Positions 47,298 to 57,051 of a stretch of 64,000 nt of DNA are shown here, piece by piece. A program made the translations under genes and the position numbers. The first letter of the stretch is position 1, and each line of letters opens with the position of its first letter. This DNA is from Photobacterium profundum SS9 (GTDB lineage: Bacteria; Pseudomonadota; Gammaproteobacteria; Enterobacterales; Vibrionaceae): assembly GCF_000196255.1 (NCBI RefSeq), contig NC_006370.1, positions 154,187 through 218,186 of the forward strand, written 5' to 3'. Under the pieces are notes generated by a model that worked only from the letters and a program-made list of their open reading frames with translations, was not told the origin of the DNA and did not search any database.

Positions 47298-49097
47298 ATG
47301 AGTTTAGCTGATGTATTGAGACAGGTAGCAAGTGGTTGGTTGAAGGCAAAGAATGAACCATTTACAAATCATCCAATTGCTAAATTGGTAAGACAGGATT
47401 TAATTGAGTCTATCAAAGCTGCTTTGGGTGAAGTTCATACAAAATATTTACTAAAATCTAGTCCTGGAGCTGGAAATTGGGCGGATGTACCCTGGCTCGC
47501 AATTTTGAATCCAAAACTTACGACATCAACTCAGTCAGGTGTTTATCCTGTTTATCTTTTTCGCGCTGACGGTACGGGCGTTTACCTATCACTTTGTTTT
47601 GGTACAACAGAATTAAGACAGAAGTTTGGTACAAACGGTGCTAAAGAAAAAGCTGCTGAATTGCGGGATGAAATTCGTAAACGTGACAAGAGATTAAGTT
47701 CATGGAATGAGTTTATAGATTTAAGAGCGAATACGGCCTTAGGTCGTTCTTATGAGTGGGCTTCAGCTGGTGCTAAATTTTACGATATAGAGAATATCCC
47801 TCATGACAACGAACTGTGTGAAGATATAAAAGAGTTAATACAAATTTATGCAAATATGAATGTGAAGCAAAAATCTATCAAGATGCCAAATCATGTTCAA
47901 GCAAGCAGCTTACCTAAGCCTTTTATTCTACTTGCTGGCATTTCCGGTACAGGTAAAACCCGCTTCATTCGTGAGCAAGCTAAGCTAACGGGTTCAATCA
48001 AAGAAACCTATTGTTTGACTTCTGTGCGGCCAGATTGGCATGAGCCTTCAGATCTGCTTGGGTATGTGTCAAGGCTAAGTGGTCGTGCTGAATATGTCGT
48101 TACCGATGTGCTTAAGTTTATTGTTAAAGCGTGGATAGAGCTAAAGCAAGCAGGACTAACTCTTCAAGGTAGTGAGGTGGTTGGTGATCAAAATCAGCAA
48201 CAGCAAGTTAAGCCATTTTGGCTTTGCTTAGATGAAATGAACCTTGCCCCAGTCGAACAATACTTTGCTGATTACTTATCAGTACTAGAGACACGACAGT
48301 GGGGTTGGGATGGTGATAGCTTTAATTACCGATGCGATCCATTGTTAAAGCCAAACCTGTTAGAAAATATTGATAATAAAGATAAGCTTAAAAGCGATTT
48401 AGGTTTAGACGGTTGTGATGATTTATGGCAACACTTTCTTGAAAATGGCATCGGTATTCCGTTTAATTTGATTGTAGCGGGTACGGTCAACATGGATGAA
48501 ACCACGCATGGTTTTTCCCGAAAGGTGATCGATCGTGCTTTAACTTTTGATTTTGGTGAGTTCTTTCCTAATGATTTTAATGCGTTCTTTGAGCCAAATT
48601 CAGAGCCTAAAGCCTTAAGCTACCCAGTTTTTACCGATGGAAGAAACAAGGCAGAGTTAAGCGATACGCATGATAGTGATGGAGCGTTGTCGATTGGTTT
48701 TCTCACCCAAGTTAACGCTATTTTAGACAACACCCCGTTTAAGCTTGCTTATCGAGCTTTAAATGAATTGCTGCTAACGGTAATGATCCAGAAGCCCGAA
48801 GATGTGATTGGGTTGCAGGCGGTATGGGATGATTTCTTGATGTGTAAGGTTTTACCTCGCATCGAAGGTGATATAGATAAACTGACCAAGGTGGACTCTG
48901 AGCCAAATATACTAGAGCAGCTTAGTGGTTTGCTGAACCTTTTGTTAGCTGAAATATGGGATACAGAAGTTCGTCCTGATTTATTCCAAAAATCAGCAAA
49001 AGGTGGCTCAGTATTAACGATAGAGTGCCGCAGTAAAGCAAAGCTCGAATGGATGAATTCTCAGCTAAAAAATGGCTTTACCAGTTTTTGGCCATAA
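47298..49097 (+). CDS. McrB-like AAA+ NTPase with N-terminal DUF3578
   Basis: This product of about 599 aa has two parts. Residues about 20-170 resemble the DUF3578/MrcB N-terminal domain (SPGAGNWADVPWLAILNP, TTSTQSGVYPVYLF). The AAA+ module then has Walker A GISGTGKT (214-221), Walker B LDEMNLAPVEQYFADYL (about 311) and AGTVNMDETTHGFSRKVIDRA, the McrB sensor region. McrB proteins are GTPase motors of modification-dependent restriction. The ATG at 47298 has AAGGAAG 5 nt upstream; the upstream ATG at 47253 has no site. The nuclease gene follows after 15 bp. Confidence 0.88.
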   Translation: MSLADVLRQVASGWLKAKNEPFTNHPIAKLVRQDLIESIKAALGEVHTKYLLKSSPGAGNWADVPWLAILNPKLTTSTQSGVYPVYLFRADGTGVYLSLCFGTTELRQKFGTNGAKEKAAELRDEIRKRDKRLSSWNEFIDLRANTALGRSYEWASAGAKFYDIENIPHDNELCEDIKELIQIYANMNVKQKSIKMPNHVQASSLPKPFILLAGISGTGKTRFIREQAKLTGSIKETYCLTSVRPDWHEPSDLLGYVSRLSGRAEYVVTDVLKFIVKAWIELKQAGLTLQGSEVVGDQNQQQQVKPFWLCLDEMNLAPVEQYFADYLSVLETRQWGWDGDSFNYRCDPLLKPNLLENIDNKDKLKSDLGLDGCDDLWQHFLENGIGIPFNLIVAGTVNMDETTHGFSRKVIDRALTFDFGEFFPNDFNAFFEPNSEPKALSYPVFTDGRNKAELSDTHDSDGALSIGFLTQVNAILDNTPFKLAYRALNELLLTVMIQKPEDVIGLQAVWDDFLMCKVLPRIEGDIDKLTKVDSEPNILEQLSGLLNLLLAEIWDTEVRPDLFQKSAKGGSVLTIECRSKAKLEWMNSQLKNGFTSFWP

Positions 49098-49112
49098 AAG
49101 AAGGAAGCAGGG

Positions 49113-51494
49113 GTGCAAGAGCTTATTTGTATAGAAACGCCTGAATGGGAGTTGACGGTAAGCTGCCAACACTTAGAGGCTAGGCAGAGTACTTATTTTG
49201 ATATGCTTAAGCGTCGAGAGTCTGAGCATGTCTCCAATATGCTGCGATTTCAACCCGCTATTAGCCCTGAGACGGTAAGCTTGCAAGGGCTGGGTAGTGA
49301 CTTGGTTAGCGATTCGGCTATAGAAGAAATACGACTCCCAATTCCTTTATTCTTTGAAAATACATCGTATCAGTTCGAGTGGGTATTCTTGCAAGATGAC
49401 ATTGAGCAAGCCTATATTTCGCATCCATTGCAAAGCATTTCAGATGCTTTTCGTTTTACGACGAAGCGCAAGCATAGTGCAGCCAGCCTTATAGGTACCA
49501 TTAATACTGGGAATGACATTGGCCAATTGACTTTACCACTAACCTATTTGGCTGATGGTGAGTTAAAAAAGGTACAGCTGACATTAGAAGTGCTGCCGAC
49601 AAAAATGCAGCTACATCGCGATTTGCCCGCCATGTATCGGTCTATCGATGACGTCTTTCCATTGTGGCGATTTAGCTTAGCGGAAAAAACGGAACAAAAT
49701 GCAGCGAAGAGCCAGCACCGTGGCCACTTTCCTTTATTGTGGTTGGCGCAATTTAAAACATTAAGAGAAAGCTTAGAACAAGGCTTGAAAGTTATTACCA
49801 ACTCTCCTCATAACCGCCTACAAAGCAAAACCTCCCACATTAAAGCGGAACGGCTAAAAGGTAGGCTTTCTAATCGCTTAGCAGAAAAGGTTAGAGAGGA
49901 TATCGCGAATAAAGTTTACGATAGGCGCTATAAGCAAGATAAAAAATATTTAAGCCTGAATACACCGGAAAATCGCTTTATCAAAATGGTGGTTATTCAA
50001 TGTAAGCAAGAGCTCGAAAAGTTATCGGACAAGCTTGAAGTGAATAATCAGAAAGAGAACAACACCCACTCACGTTTGTCGCAGCACTTTCTTTCTGAAC
50101 TGAAAAACTGGCAAAAGCCGCTAATTAAAATGGAGCGACACAGCTTTTTAAAAGAAGTCGGCGACTATACTGGCTTGCAGCGTGAATCTCTGGTTCTTCA
50201 GCAAAAAACTGGCTACAACACGGTGTATAAAACGTGGCAAGAGCTTAAGTACTATTTAGATATCTTTGCAAAGCACTCTACTGTTTCGATGAAATCCGTC
50301 GCAGAAACCTATGAAGTGTGGTGTTTTTTAGCGGTACGTAAGGTGTTGACTGATGTACTTGGCTTTAAAGAAACGGAACAAAACAAAGCAAAACTTAAAC
50401 TAAATGACTATTTTGAGTTGCAATTAGAAGATGGTTTAAGTGGTGCTGGTGCTTTTGTATTTGAGCGCTCCGATGGACTTAAAGCCAGATTAGCTCATGA
50501 GCCAGTTTTCCGCAGAGCGGGTAAAAAAATCCGTTCATTTTGGGTGACCCAAAAACCAGATATCTTGCTGGAAGTAACCTTTCCTGATGGTAAAAAATGT
50601 ATTTGGTTATTTGATGCGAAGTACCGAATCAAAACAAAAAATGATCGCTATGAACAGGATGATATTGATCAGCAAGACTTTGTTCCTGATGATGCCATTA
50701 ATCAGATGCACCGTTATCGAGATGCTTTAATTCGCATTGAAGGGCAAGAAGGGCTGCATTCAAAGAGCAGGCCTGTATTTGGTGCTTTTGCTTTGTACCC
50801 AGGATTTTATGATCAGTCTGTAGCTTCAAATCCATATCAAGCTGTTATCAATGAAGTAGGTATTGGCGCTTTTGCTCTTTTGCCCAGTGCAGAAAATAAT
50901 AAAAACTGTTGGTTAGAAGCATTTTTGCTTGAGCAGTTAGGTTTGCCGTCTTGCACTTACTCTGACACTCATATCAGCGATGCGCTTTACGTTAATGAAG
51001 CAGCTAGAATTCCATACTCTGGTATGAAGCAAGTGCTACACCAAGATTTAGTGCTTACTGCAAGACTCGGTGAGAGCCGCTCTCAAACTTATATAGATAA
51101 TTTTAAAGCAGGTAAAGCCAAGTGGTTCCATATACCCGTTTTTGTTTTTGATACACAGTTTGGTAAGCACATAGCACAAGAGGTAAGTTATCTTGCAATA
51201 GCACATGCTAGTACAGACACGTTAGAAATAACCAAGGTTTATCGTGTCAAAAGTGTATTGCAGCGAGAGCGATCTTATATTTCCCCTGCACAGTCGGGTG
51301 CGAAGGAGTCACTGGTAAAAGAGGATCAATATTGGCTATTTGAACTTGCTGAAGTGTCATTGCTTAATCAGCCAATAGTGAATATGAATTGCACTGGATT
51401 CAGGCAATCACTCAAGTTAACAACTTTGACTTTGATGCAAGGGATCACTGACTTTGATGATTTAGATTCTGTCTACGAAAAGTGTATCGTGTGA
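49113..51494 (+). CDS. McrC-like DUF2357 / PD-(D/E)xK nuclease protein
   Basis: This is a 793-aa partner of the McrB-like motor. The middle part matches the DUF2357 type (RLKGRLSNRLAEKVREDI, YLSLNTPENRFIKMVV). A nuclease core follows with QKPDILLEVTFPDG (Asp near 485) and WLFDAKYRIK (DxK near 501-503), the PD-(D/E)xK signature. About 200 further residues have no recognised domain. The GTG start has AAGGA upstream. A two-gene McrB/DUF2357 module is expected to recognise and cut modified or foreign nucleic acid, but its real target is unknown. Confidence 0.85.
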   Translation: MQELICIETPEWELTVSCQHLEARQSTYFDMLKRRESEHVSNMLRFQPAISPETVSLQGLGSDLVSDSAIEEIRLPIPLFFENTSYQFEWVFLQDDIEQAYISHPLQSISDAFRFTTKRKHSAASLIGTINTGNDIGQLTLPLTYLADGELKKVQLTLEVLPTKMQLHRDLPAMYRSIDDVFPLWRFSLAEKTEQNAAKSQHRGHFPLLWLAQFKTLRESLEQGLKVITNSPHNRLQSKTSHIKAERLKGRLSNRLAEKVREDIANKVYDRRYKQDKKYLSLNTPENRFIKMVVIQCKQELEKLSDKLEVNNQKENNTHSRLSQHFLSELKNWQKPLIKMERHSFLKEVGDYTGLQRESLVLQQKTGYNTVYKTWQELKYYLDIFAKHSTVSMKSVAETYEVWCFLAVRKVLTDVLGFKETEQNKAKLKLNDYFELQLEDGLSGAGAFVFERSDGLKARLAHEPVFRRAGKKIRSFWVTQKPDILLEVTFPDGKKCIWLFDAKYRIKTKNDRYEQDDIDQQDFVPDDAINQMHRYRDALIRIEGQEGLHSKSRPVFGAFALYPGFYDQSVASNPYQAVINEVGIGAFALLPSAENNKNCWLEAFLLEQLGLPSCTYSDTHISDALYVNEAARIPYSGMKQVLHQDLVLTARLGESRSQTYIDNFKAGKAKWFHIPVFVFDTQFGKHIAQEVSYLAIAHASTDTLEITKVYRVKSVLQRERSYISPAQSGAKESLVKEDQYWLFELAEVSLLNQPIVNMNCTGFRQSLKLTTLTLMQGITDFDDLDSVYEKCIV

Positions 51495-51561
51495 ACGTAC
51501 GATGATCTTGGCGAATATCACTTTACCCACCACTCACACTGTTTGAGTAGGCCTATCATAC

Positions 51562-51599
51562 CCACCAAATTAACCACCATCTGGTGGTTAATTTGGTGG
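51562..51599. repeat. Near-perfect 38-bp palindrome at the island end
   Basis: An 18-bp perfect arm beginning CCACCAAATTAACCACCA pairs completely with its complement on the other side of a 2-nt TC centre. Each arm contains two ACC-type repeats. It lacks a T-tract. It lies 67 bp after the McrC-like gene and 85 bp before the yicC stop, i.e. at the right junction of the island. Confidence 0.9.
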
Positions 51600-51684
51600 A
51601 TTGTATAATACGATAGCAGAAGGTTAACTTTAGTAAGTTGTTGTATTTTGGTGATTTTAGTTCAATAAAATACTAACTCAAACC

Positions 51685-52548
51685 TTATTCGATGTTTTGG
51701 ATCTGCTCGCGCATTTGCTCAATCAATACTTTTAATTCAACAGCAGATGCTGTGATTTCAGTCGTGATTGATTTTGATGCTAGCGTATTCGATTCGCGGT
51801 TGAATTCTTGCATCATGAAATCAAGACGACGGCCACATGCGCCTCCTTTCTTCATGATTTTTTGTGTTTCTTTCACATGCGAATCTAGGCGATCTAGCTC
51901 TTCAGCGACATCACTTTTTTGTGCCATCATGATCAGCTCTTGCTCAATACGACCAGCATCCAGCTCCACTTTTGCATCTTCAAAGCGGCTGGTTAGACGT
52001 TCACGTTGCCATTTAATAATGTCAGGCATTTGTGCGCGTACGTTGGTTGCTTCAGCGGTAATGGCATCAAGGCGTTGAACAATCAATTCCTTCATGTTTT
52101 CGCCTTCGCTTGCACGTGCGGCAATAAAGTCAGCAATCGCTTCATCAAAACCAACCAATAAATCTTTATTGATCGCATCCAAATCTTGCTCAGGGGCTTC
52201 CATTACACCAGGCCAGTTCAATACCTGAAAAGGACCAATGTTGCCTTCACCCGCCGTGTCTTTTACCCACTTAGCGGCTTTAATGACTTGCTTGGCTAAT
52301 TCTTCATTGATGGTGAGTTCGCTGCTTGCTGCTTGGTTCGCTTCAAAACGCAGGTTACATTCAACTTTACCGCGGGCTAGGCGCTTACGAAAACGCTCAC
52401 GTAGTACAGGCTCTAAACTACGGAATTGCTCTGGCATGCGAAGGTAGGTTTCTAGGTAACGTTGGTTAACTGAACGAATTTCCCAAACGGCAGTGCCCCA
52501 ATCGCCTTTAATTTCGCGACGAGCATAAGCGGTCATGCTATGAATCAT
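51685..52548 (-). CDS. yicC: YicC-family endoribonuclease
   Basis: This 287-aa protein of the YicC/YloC family, whose members are reported to act on RNA, contains MIHSMTAYARREIKGDWG at the start. The conserved C-terminal part is GGACGRRLDFMMQEFNRE followed by SNTLASKS. It is divergent from rph as in E. coli. The 256-bp gap between them holds both promoters; no operator was recognised. Confidence 0.94.
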   Translation of the reverse strand: MIHSMTAYARREIKGDWGTAVWEIRSVNQRYLETYLRMPEQFRSLEPVLRERFRKRLARGKVECNLRFEANQAASSELTINEELAKQVIKAAKWVKDTAGEGNIGPFQVLNWPGVMEAPEQDLDAINKDLLVGFDEAIADFIAARASEGENMKELIVQRLDAITAEATNVRAQMPDIIKWQRERLTSRFEDAKVELDAGRIEQELIMMAQKSDVAEELDRLDSHVKETQKIMKKGGACGRRLDFMMQEFNRESNTLASKSITTEITASAVELKVLIEQMREQIQNIE

Positions 52549-52804
52549 TGGCTGATGGCCCTTTATATAGATGGAATGTAACTACTTATTAAGTTTACTG
52601 CTATTGAGCAGGAAGCGTAATAGAAAGAATAGGCGCGTAGTTACAAGGTTGCGGTGATTATACTCACCATTACTTATAAAAGAAATGAAGCGCAACATGC
52701 ACTTGATATTATGGGTTCGGTTCGCGGTCGGGTTTAACGTGCACTGCGAGTGAGAACTGGCTATAATCGCCGGTTAATGTAGCCCAGCGAAAGGTAAACC
52801 CCCG

Positions 52805-53521
52805 ATGCGTCCAAGCGGAAGAAGCACTAGTCAAGTACGTCCTATTACGATCACTCGTAATTTCACAGCACACGCTGAAGGTTCAGTATTAGTCGAGTTC
52901 GGCGATACAAAAGTAATCTGTACAGCAAGTGTGGAAGAAAATGTACCTCGCTGGTTAAAAGGCAAAGGGCAAGGTTGGGTTACTGCAGAATATGGCATGC
53001 TGCCTCGCGCGACTCATACGCGTAACCGCCGTGAAGCATCAAGCGGTAAGCAAGGCGGCCGTACGATGGAAATTCAACGCTTAATTGCCCGTAGTCTTCG
53101 TGCTGCGGTTGATTTAGAAGCGTTGGGTGAACAAATGATCACCGTTGATTGTGATGTAATCCAAGCAGATGGTGGCACTCGTACTGCTTCTATTACCGGT
53201 GCAATGGTTGCTTTGGTTGATGCAGTTAACTCAATGATTGAGAAAGGCACTCTGAAAAAGAGCCCAATTAAAGGCATGGTTGCTGCTGTGTCGGTGGGTA
53301 TCTATAAAGGTGAAGCCATTTGCGATCTTGAGTATCTTGAAGATTCAGCGGCTGAAACCGATATGAACGTGGTCATGACCGAAGAAGGTAAGATGATCGA
53401 GATTCAAGGGACAGCAGAAGGCGAGGCGTTTAGCCACGAAGAATTACTGGCCATGCTGGCTCTGGCGAAAGACGGCATTGCCGATATCGTCACAATGCAG
53501 AAACAGGCATTGGAAAGTTAA
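52805..53521 (+). CDS. rph: Ribonuclease PH
   Basis: This phosphorolytic 3'-5' exonuclease trims tRNA 3' ends. The 238-aa product is intact, unlike the frameshifted gene of E. coli K-12. Motifs include [39 protein letters not shown] and [19 protein letters not shown], the last carrying the active-site aspartate region. The stop is 7 nt before a T-tailed hairpin, and pyrE follows at 53912. Confidence 0.97.
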   Translation: MRPSGRSTSQVRPITITRNFTAHAEGSVLVEFGDTKVICTASVEENVPRWLKGKGQGWVTAEYGMLPRATHTRNRREASSGKQGGRTMEIQRLIARSLRAAVDLEALGEQMITVDCDVIQADGGTRTASITGAMVALVDAVNSMIEKGTLKKSPIKGMVAAVSVGIYKGEAICDLEYLEDSAAETDMNVVMTEEGKMIEIQGTAEGEAFSHEELLAMLALAKDGIADIVTMQKQALES

Positions 53522-53528
53522 TTCTTAG

Positions 53529-53554
53529 GCGACTCGATTGAGTCGCTTTTTTTT
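53529..53554 (+). terminator. rph terminator / possible pyrE attenuator
   Basis: A 7-bp GCGACTC / GAGTCGC stem with loop GATT is followed by eight Ts, starting 7 nt after the rph stop. In E. coli a hairpin at this position attenuates pyrE according to UTP supply through coupling to rph translation. Here the geometry is the same, but the 3' end of rph is not notably U-rich. The role is inferred. Confidence 0.8.
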
Positions 53555-53615
53555 GTCTACATTTTGTCGAATGGCGTATTTAGAACTAAATTCGATAGAT
53601 GTAGCGCGTAAGACG

Positions 53616-53881
53616 TATACCCAAGTTACCTCAAGGTGCTCGTTTCAGCGAGAATTTGTTGGACTCTAGGCAAGGCACTTATTTATAGACCTAGTCGTTC
53701 TACGTTGAAAATAAGTAACACCGCATAGAGCCCAACAAAACTCGCCCTTTGGGAGTGATTCAGCGTATCTACTTCTGTGTCAAATGTGTTTGAAAGGGAA
53801 TGCCATTCCTACACACATTTTCCTTGAATTAGATACGCTGAGATCACTCTGAATCCTGCATCTTGAGGTAGCTTGGGTATA
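53616..53881. repeat. 266-bp palindromic repeat element with a nested hairpin
   Basis: Termini TATACCCAAG / CTTGGGTATA are inverted and the two halves are largely complementary over their length. It is about 90% identical to the element at 62673-62843 but carries about 95 extra bases (near 53757-53850). These are themselves an inverted repeat (TCAGCGTATCTA / TAGATACGCTGA with an AAATGTG / CACATTT core). It has no ORF. It ends 30 bp before pyrE and so forms its leader. Confidence 0.9.
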
Positions 53882-53911
53882 TCACCTATTTATCAATGTT
53901 AAGGAGTCACA

Positions 53912-54553
53912 ATGAAAGCATATCAGCGTCAGTTCATCGAATTTGCCCTAGAAAAAGGTGTGTTGAAGTTTGGTGAGTTCACACTGAAATCTGGCCGTGT
54001 TAGCCCGTATTTTTTTAATGCTGGTTTATTTAATACAGGTCGTGATTTAGCGCGCCTAGGTCGCTTTTACGCTGAAGCTTTGGTTGATGCGGGTATCGAT
54101 TACGATGTGCTGTTTGGCCCTGCGTATAAAGGTATTCCAATTGCGACCACAACAGCGGTTGCACTGGCTGATCACCACGATATCGATATGCCATATTGTT
54201 TCAACCGTAAAGAAGTAAAAACACACGGTGAAGGCGGTAGCTTAGTTGGTAGCGATCTTGAAGGTCGTATCATGTTGGTTGATGATGTGATTACGGCAGG
54301 CACTGCAATTCGCGAATCAATGGAAATTATTAAAGCGAATGGTGCTGATCTTGCTGGCGTGTTAGTGGCCATTGACCGTCAAGAGAAAGGCAAAGGCGAG
54401 CTATCTGCAATTCAAGAAGTTGAGCGTGATTTTGGTTGCGCAGTTATTTCTATTGTATCACTGGGTGATGTCGTGACGTATTTGTCTGAGCAAGACGGCA
54501 TGGATGCACACTTAGCTGCCGTGAAGTCGTACCGTGCTGAGTACGGTGTATAA
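53912..54553 (+). CDS. pyrE: Orotate phosphoribosyltransferase PyrE
   Basis: This enzyme joins orotate and PRPP to give orotidine 5'-phosphate in pyrimidine synthesis. The 213-aa product has [20 protein letters not shown], the catalytic-loop region [13 protein letters not shown] and the PRPP-binding motif [22 protein letters not shown] lies 7 nt before the ATG. The repeat element and attenuator hairpin separate it from rph. Confidence 0.98.
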   Translation: MKAYQRQFIEFALEKGVLKFGEFTLKSGRVSPYFFNAGLFNTGRDLARLGRFYAEALVDAGIDYDVLFGPAYKGIPIATTTAVALADHHDIDMPYCFNRKEVKTHGEGGSLVGSDLEGRIMLVDDVITAGTAIRESMEIIKANGADLAGVLVAIDRQEKGKGELSAIQEVERDFGCAVISIVSLGDVVTYLSEQDGMDAHLAAVKSYRAEYGV

Positions 54554-54572
54554 GAATATTAAGATACGAGAA

Positions 54573-54627
54573 CCTAGATCCTAGTTTATAGGAAGAGTGT
54601 TTTACAAGAGACTCTTATGGATCTAGG
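54573..54627. repeat. CTAG-containing hairpin after pyrE
   Basis: CCTAGATCC (54573-54581) pairs with GGATCTAGG (54619-54627), and inside them AAGAGT (54593-54598) pairs with ACTCTT (54611-54616). It has no T-tract of its own and sits just ahead of the terminator. It is similar in style to the palindrome at 40629-40651. Confidence 0.6.
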
Positions 54628-54631
54628 CCCC

Positions 54632-54666
54632 AAAAAAAGCGAGAGGCATTCACCTCTCGCTTTTTT
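54632..54666. terminator. Bidirectional terminator between pyrE and slmA
   Basis: An AAAAAAAGCGAGAGG / CCTCTCGCTTTTTT stem with a 6-nt loop lies between the convergent genes. Confidence 0.92.
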
Positions 54667-54677
54667 ATCTCGAGAAT

Positions 54678-54702
54678 CGAGTAACTAAGATCTCGTTACT
54701 CG
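54678..54702. repeat. Short inverted repeat before the slmA stop
   Basis: CGAGTAAC / GTTACTCG is an 8-bp perfect stem around a 9-nt loop containing AGATCT. It is the second hairpin of this type within 130 bp. Confidence 0.6.
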
Positions 54703-54711
54703 CTATTGCTT

Positions 54712-55302
54712 CTAACCTAGCTGAGCACTTAATAGTTGCCAGTAGTGATCAAAGTTCTCGGTAGGTTTATATTTGAAGTTAGAACGCACATAGCGGTTCA
54801 AACTGCCTTCAACCTGGCCAAGCAATTGTGCTGCAAGTACGCTTTCATCAACCGGAAAGCCTTTCCCTTCCCGTAATTTTCGCTCACGTAATACCTGACG
54901 AAGTTGGGTTTCAATGCGTTCAAATAGCTGATTGATACGCGATTGCAGGCGGTCTTGTTCAAACATCAGAGCATGACCTGTCATGATGCGTGTTAAGCCT
55001 GGGTTACGTTCTGCAAAGACCAGAATAAGCTGAAGCACCATGCGTAGACGGTTCATGGTATCTTTTTCATCATCAAGGATACGGTTGATACGGGTAGAAA
55101 TTGAATCTTCAATAAACTCAATCAAGCCTTCAAACATACGGGCTTTACTCGGGAAGTGGCGGTACAGTGCCGCCTCTGAAACACCGACTTGTGCCGCCAG
55201 TTTTGCTGTTGTAATACGTTGGCTGCCCTGAGTTGATTCAAGCATTTGTGCTAATGCTTGAAGGATCTCTTCGCGGCGATTGGTTTTTTTGTTGCCAGCC
55301 AT
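54712..55302 (-). CDS. slmA: Nucleoid occlusion factor SlmA
   Basis: This TetR-family DNA-binding protein blocks FtsZ ring assembly over the nucleoid. The 196-aa product has the N-terminal helix-turn-helix region ([34 protein letters not shown]) and the SlmA C-terminal core ([20 protein letters not shown]). The usual neighbours pyrE and coaBC flank it, but dut is not between it and coaBC. Confidence 0.96.
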   Translation of the reverse strand: MAGNKKTNRREEILQALAQMLESTQGSQRITTAKLAAQVGVSEAALYRHFPSKARMFEGLIEFIEDSISTRINRILDDEKDTMNRLRMVLQLILVFAERNPGLTRIMTGHALMFEQDRLQSRINQLFERIETQLRQVLRERKLREGKGFPVDESVLAAQLLGQVEGSLNRYVRSNFKYKPTENFDHYWQLLSAQLG

Positions 55303-55420
55303 GAATAACCGTTCCTTTTCAAAAATGACTGCATATAGCTGCAGTTTGAAACCCGTCTATCTTAGCGATGCAGTTGCGTTGTGAAAAGCGCAAGCTGTCG
55401 ATACTGATCTATTTATCGAC

Positions 55421-55451
55421 AAAAAAAGCGTAAGCTTAAGGCTTACGCTTT
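55421..55451 (-). terminator. Terminator after coaBC
   Basis: On the minus strand AAGCGTAAGC pairs with GCTTACGCTTTTTTT around a 4-5 nt loop. slmA therefore has its own promoter in the 119 bp that follow. The remaining 55452-55564 is AT-rich with no gene. Confidence 0.85.
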
Positions 55452-55564
55452 ATATTTAGTCTAATTCGTTTAATTGCTAGTCAGATTAAGGTATTGGCAA
55501 TACTACTTTGTATGCATACCAGTAAAGAAAATTCGCTACCTACGCGTGCGTCGAAAATTTAAGC

Positions 55565-56788
55565 TTAATTCCTTTTATGCTTGCTCTCTTTATAAAGCGC
55601 GACAATTTCTGTGATTAACTGTTGTCCTAGTGCATTTTTTGAGGATAACGGCAGGGCTTTATTACCGTTTGGCCAGAATAAGTGCAGTGCATTGTTGTCA
55701 CTGTTAAATCCTTGCCCTTGCTGAGACACATCATTGGCGCAGATTAAATCTAAATGCTTGCTAGCCAGTTTGCTGCGGGCATATTGTTCTACGTCTTGCG
55801 TTTCTGCGGCAAACCCGACAGTAAAGGGACGTTGCACTGACAGAGCGGCAACGCTTGCGACGATATCTGGATTTTTCACCAGCCTTAGTACCATCTCATC
55901 TTCATCTGATTTCTTCTTCATTTTGTGCTCTGCGACCGCAACAGGCCGAAAATCCGCCACTGCAGCACAGGCAATGAAAATATCGTGTTCAGTTGCTTGT
56001 GCGATTGCTGCTTGATGCATCTGTTCAGCACTTGCTACATCGATACGATTCACCCCAACAGGTGTCGCAAGGCTCACAGGTCCACTAATGAGCGTAACGT
56101 TTGCACCGCGTTTAGCAGCGGCTTCCGCGATCGCGAACCCCATTTTTCCAGAACTACGATTGGTAAGGTAGCGAACAGGGTCAATGGCTTCTTGGGTTGG
56201 ACCGGCAGTAATAACAACACTGAGGTTGGCCAGATCGGCGGGTTGAAAGAAATCTTCCGCTAAATGTACCAATTGCATTGGCTCTAGCATACGACCCGGC
56301 CCTACATCGCCACAAGCTTGCTCACCACAGGCTGGGCCCCAAATATGGAAGCCACGGCGTTGCAGTGTCGCAATGTTTTCTTGTGTCGCGACATTAAGGT
56401 ACATCTGTTGATTCATTGCTGGTGATACGGCAATGGGGGAGTCAGTTGCCAAGCATAATGTACTGAGTAGATCATTTCCCATGCCCGCACTGATTCGGGC
56501 GATAAGATCAGCGGTGGCAGGGGCTAATAAAATCAAGTCAGCCCATTTTGCGAGCTCGATATGCCCCATCGACATTTCAGCAGCAGGATCTAACAAGCTG
56601 TCTGATACGGGTCTACCAGAAACGGCCTGCATTGTGAGTGGTGTAATGAATTCTTTTGCCGCTTTGGTCATTACTATCTGTACTTCGGCGCCGCGCTCGA
56701 TTAAGCGACGTGTCAATTCTGCACATTTATAAGCGGCAATACCGCCGCTAATACCAAGAAGTATTTTTTTTCCTGCCAGTGTTTGCAT
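55565..56788 (-). CDS. coaBC: Phosphopantothenoylcysteine synthetase/decarboxylase CoaBC
   Basis: This bifunctional flavoprotein makes 4'-phosphopantetheine for coenzyme A. The product is about 407 aa. The CoaC half has [35 protein letters not shown] and the Cys motif CGDVGPGRM. The CoaB half has [25 protein letters not shown] and [11 protein letters not shown] 56788 (MQTLAGKKI) follows homologues; ATG 56806 is an alternative and neither has a strong ribosome binding site. It is divergent from radC. Confidence 0.95.
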   Translation of the reverse strand: MQTLAGKKILLGISGGIAAYKCAELTRRLIERGAEVQIVMTKAAKEFITPLTMQAVSGRPVSDSLLDPAAEMSMGHIELAKWADLILLAPATADLIARISAGMGNDLLSTLCLATDSPIAVSPAMNQQMYLNVATQENIATLQRRGFHIWGPACGEQACGDVGPGRMLEPMQLVHLAEDFFQPADLANLSVVITAGPTQEAIDPVRYLTNRSSGKMGFAIAEAAAKRGANVTLISGPVSLATPVGVNRIDVASAEQMHQAAIAQATEHDIFIACAAVADFRPVAVAEHKMKKKSDEDEMVLRLVKNPDIVASVAALSVQRPFTVGFAAETQDVEQYARSKLASKHLDLICANDVSQQGQGFNSDNNALHLFWPNGNKALPLSSKNALGQQLITEIVALYKESKHKRN

Positions 56789-57051
56789 TGTTTTACCCAA
56801 ATCCATATTGCGTCTAAATCAACGCGATCCAAACCCAAAAGCCTTGTCTTAATACCAAATACGATATCACTAAAGGGCTATGGATTCATCGGGAACACGC
56901 TTCTGGCCATAAGTGTGAAGGTACGGGTAAAGAAGGTCGCCCATTATGTAAGCCTCGATAGAAAGTGCGAAGGCATTCCCATAACCAACAAGATAAATTG
57001 AACAGGCAGAGAAAAACCCCTCATTTAAAAGGACAACCAAAAGGGGGATGC

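Noticed and set aside
53519..53560. Frameshifted rph as in E. coli K-12
   Set aside because: The 238-aa reading frame is complete with a normal C-terminus.
56965..57051. 29-residue N-terminal extension of RadC
   Set aside because: A strong GGGGG site precedes the ATG at 57052 and the extension is not family-like.
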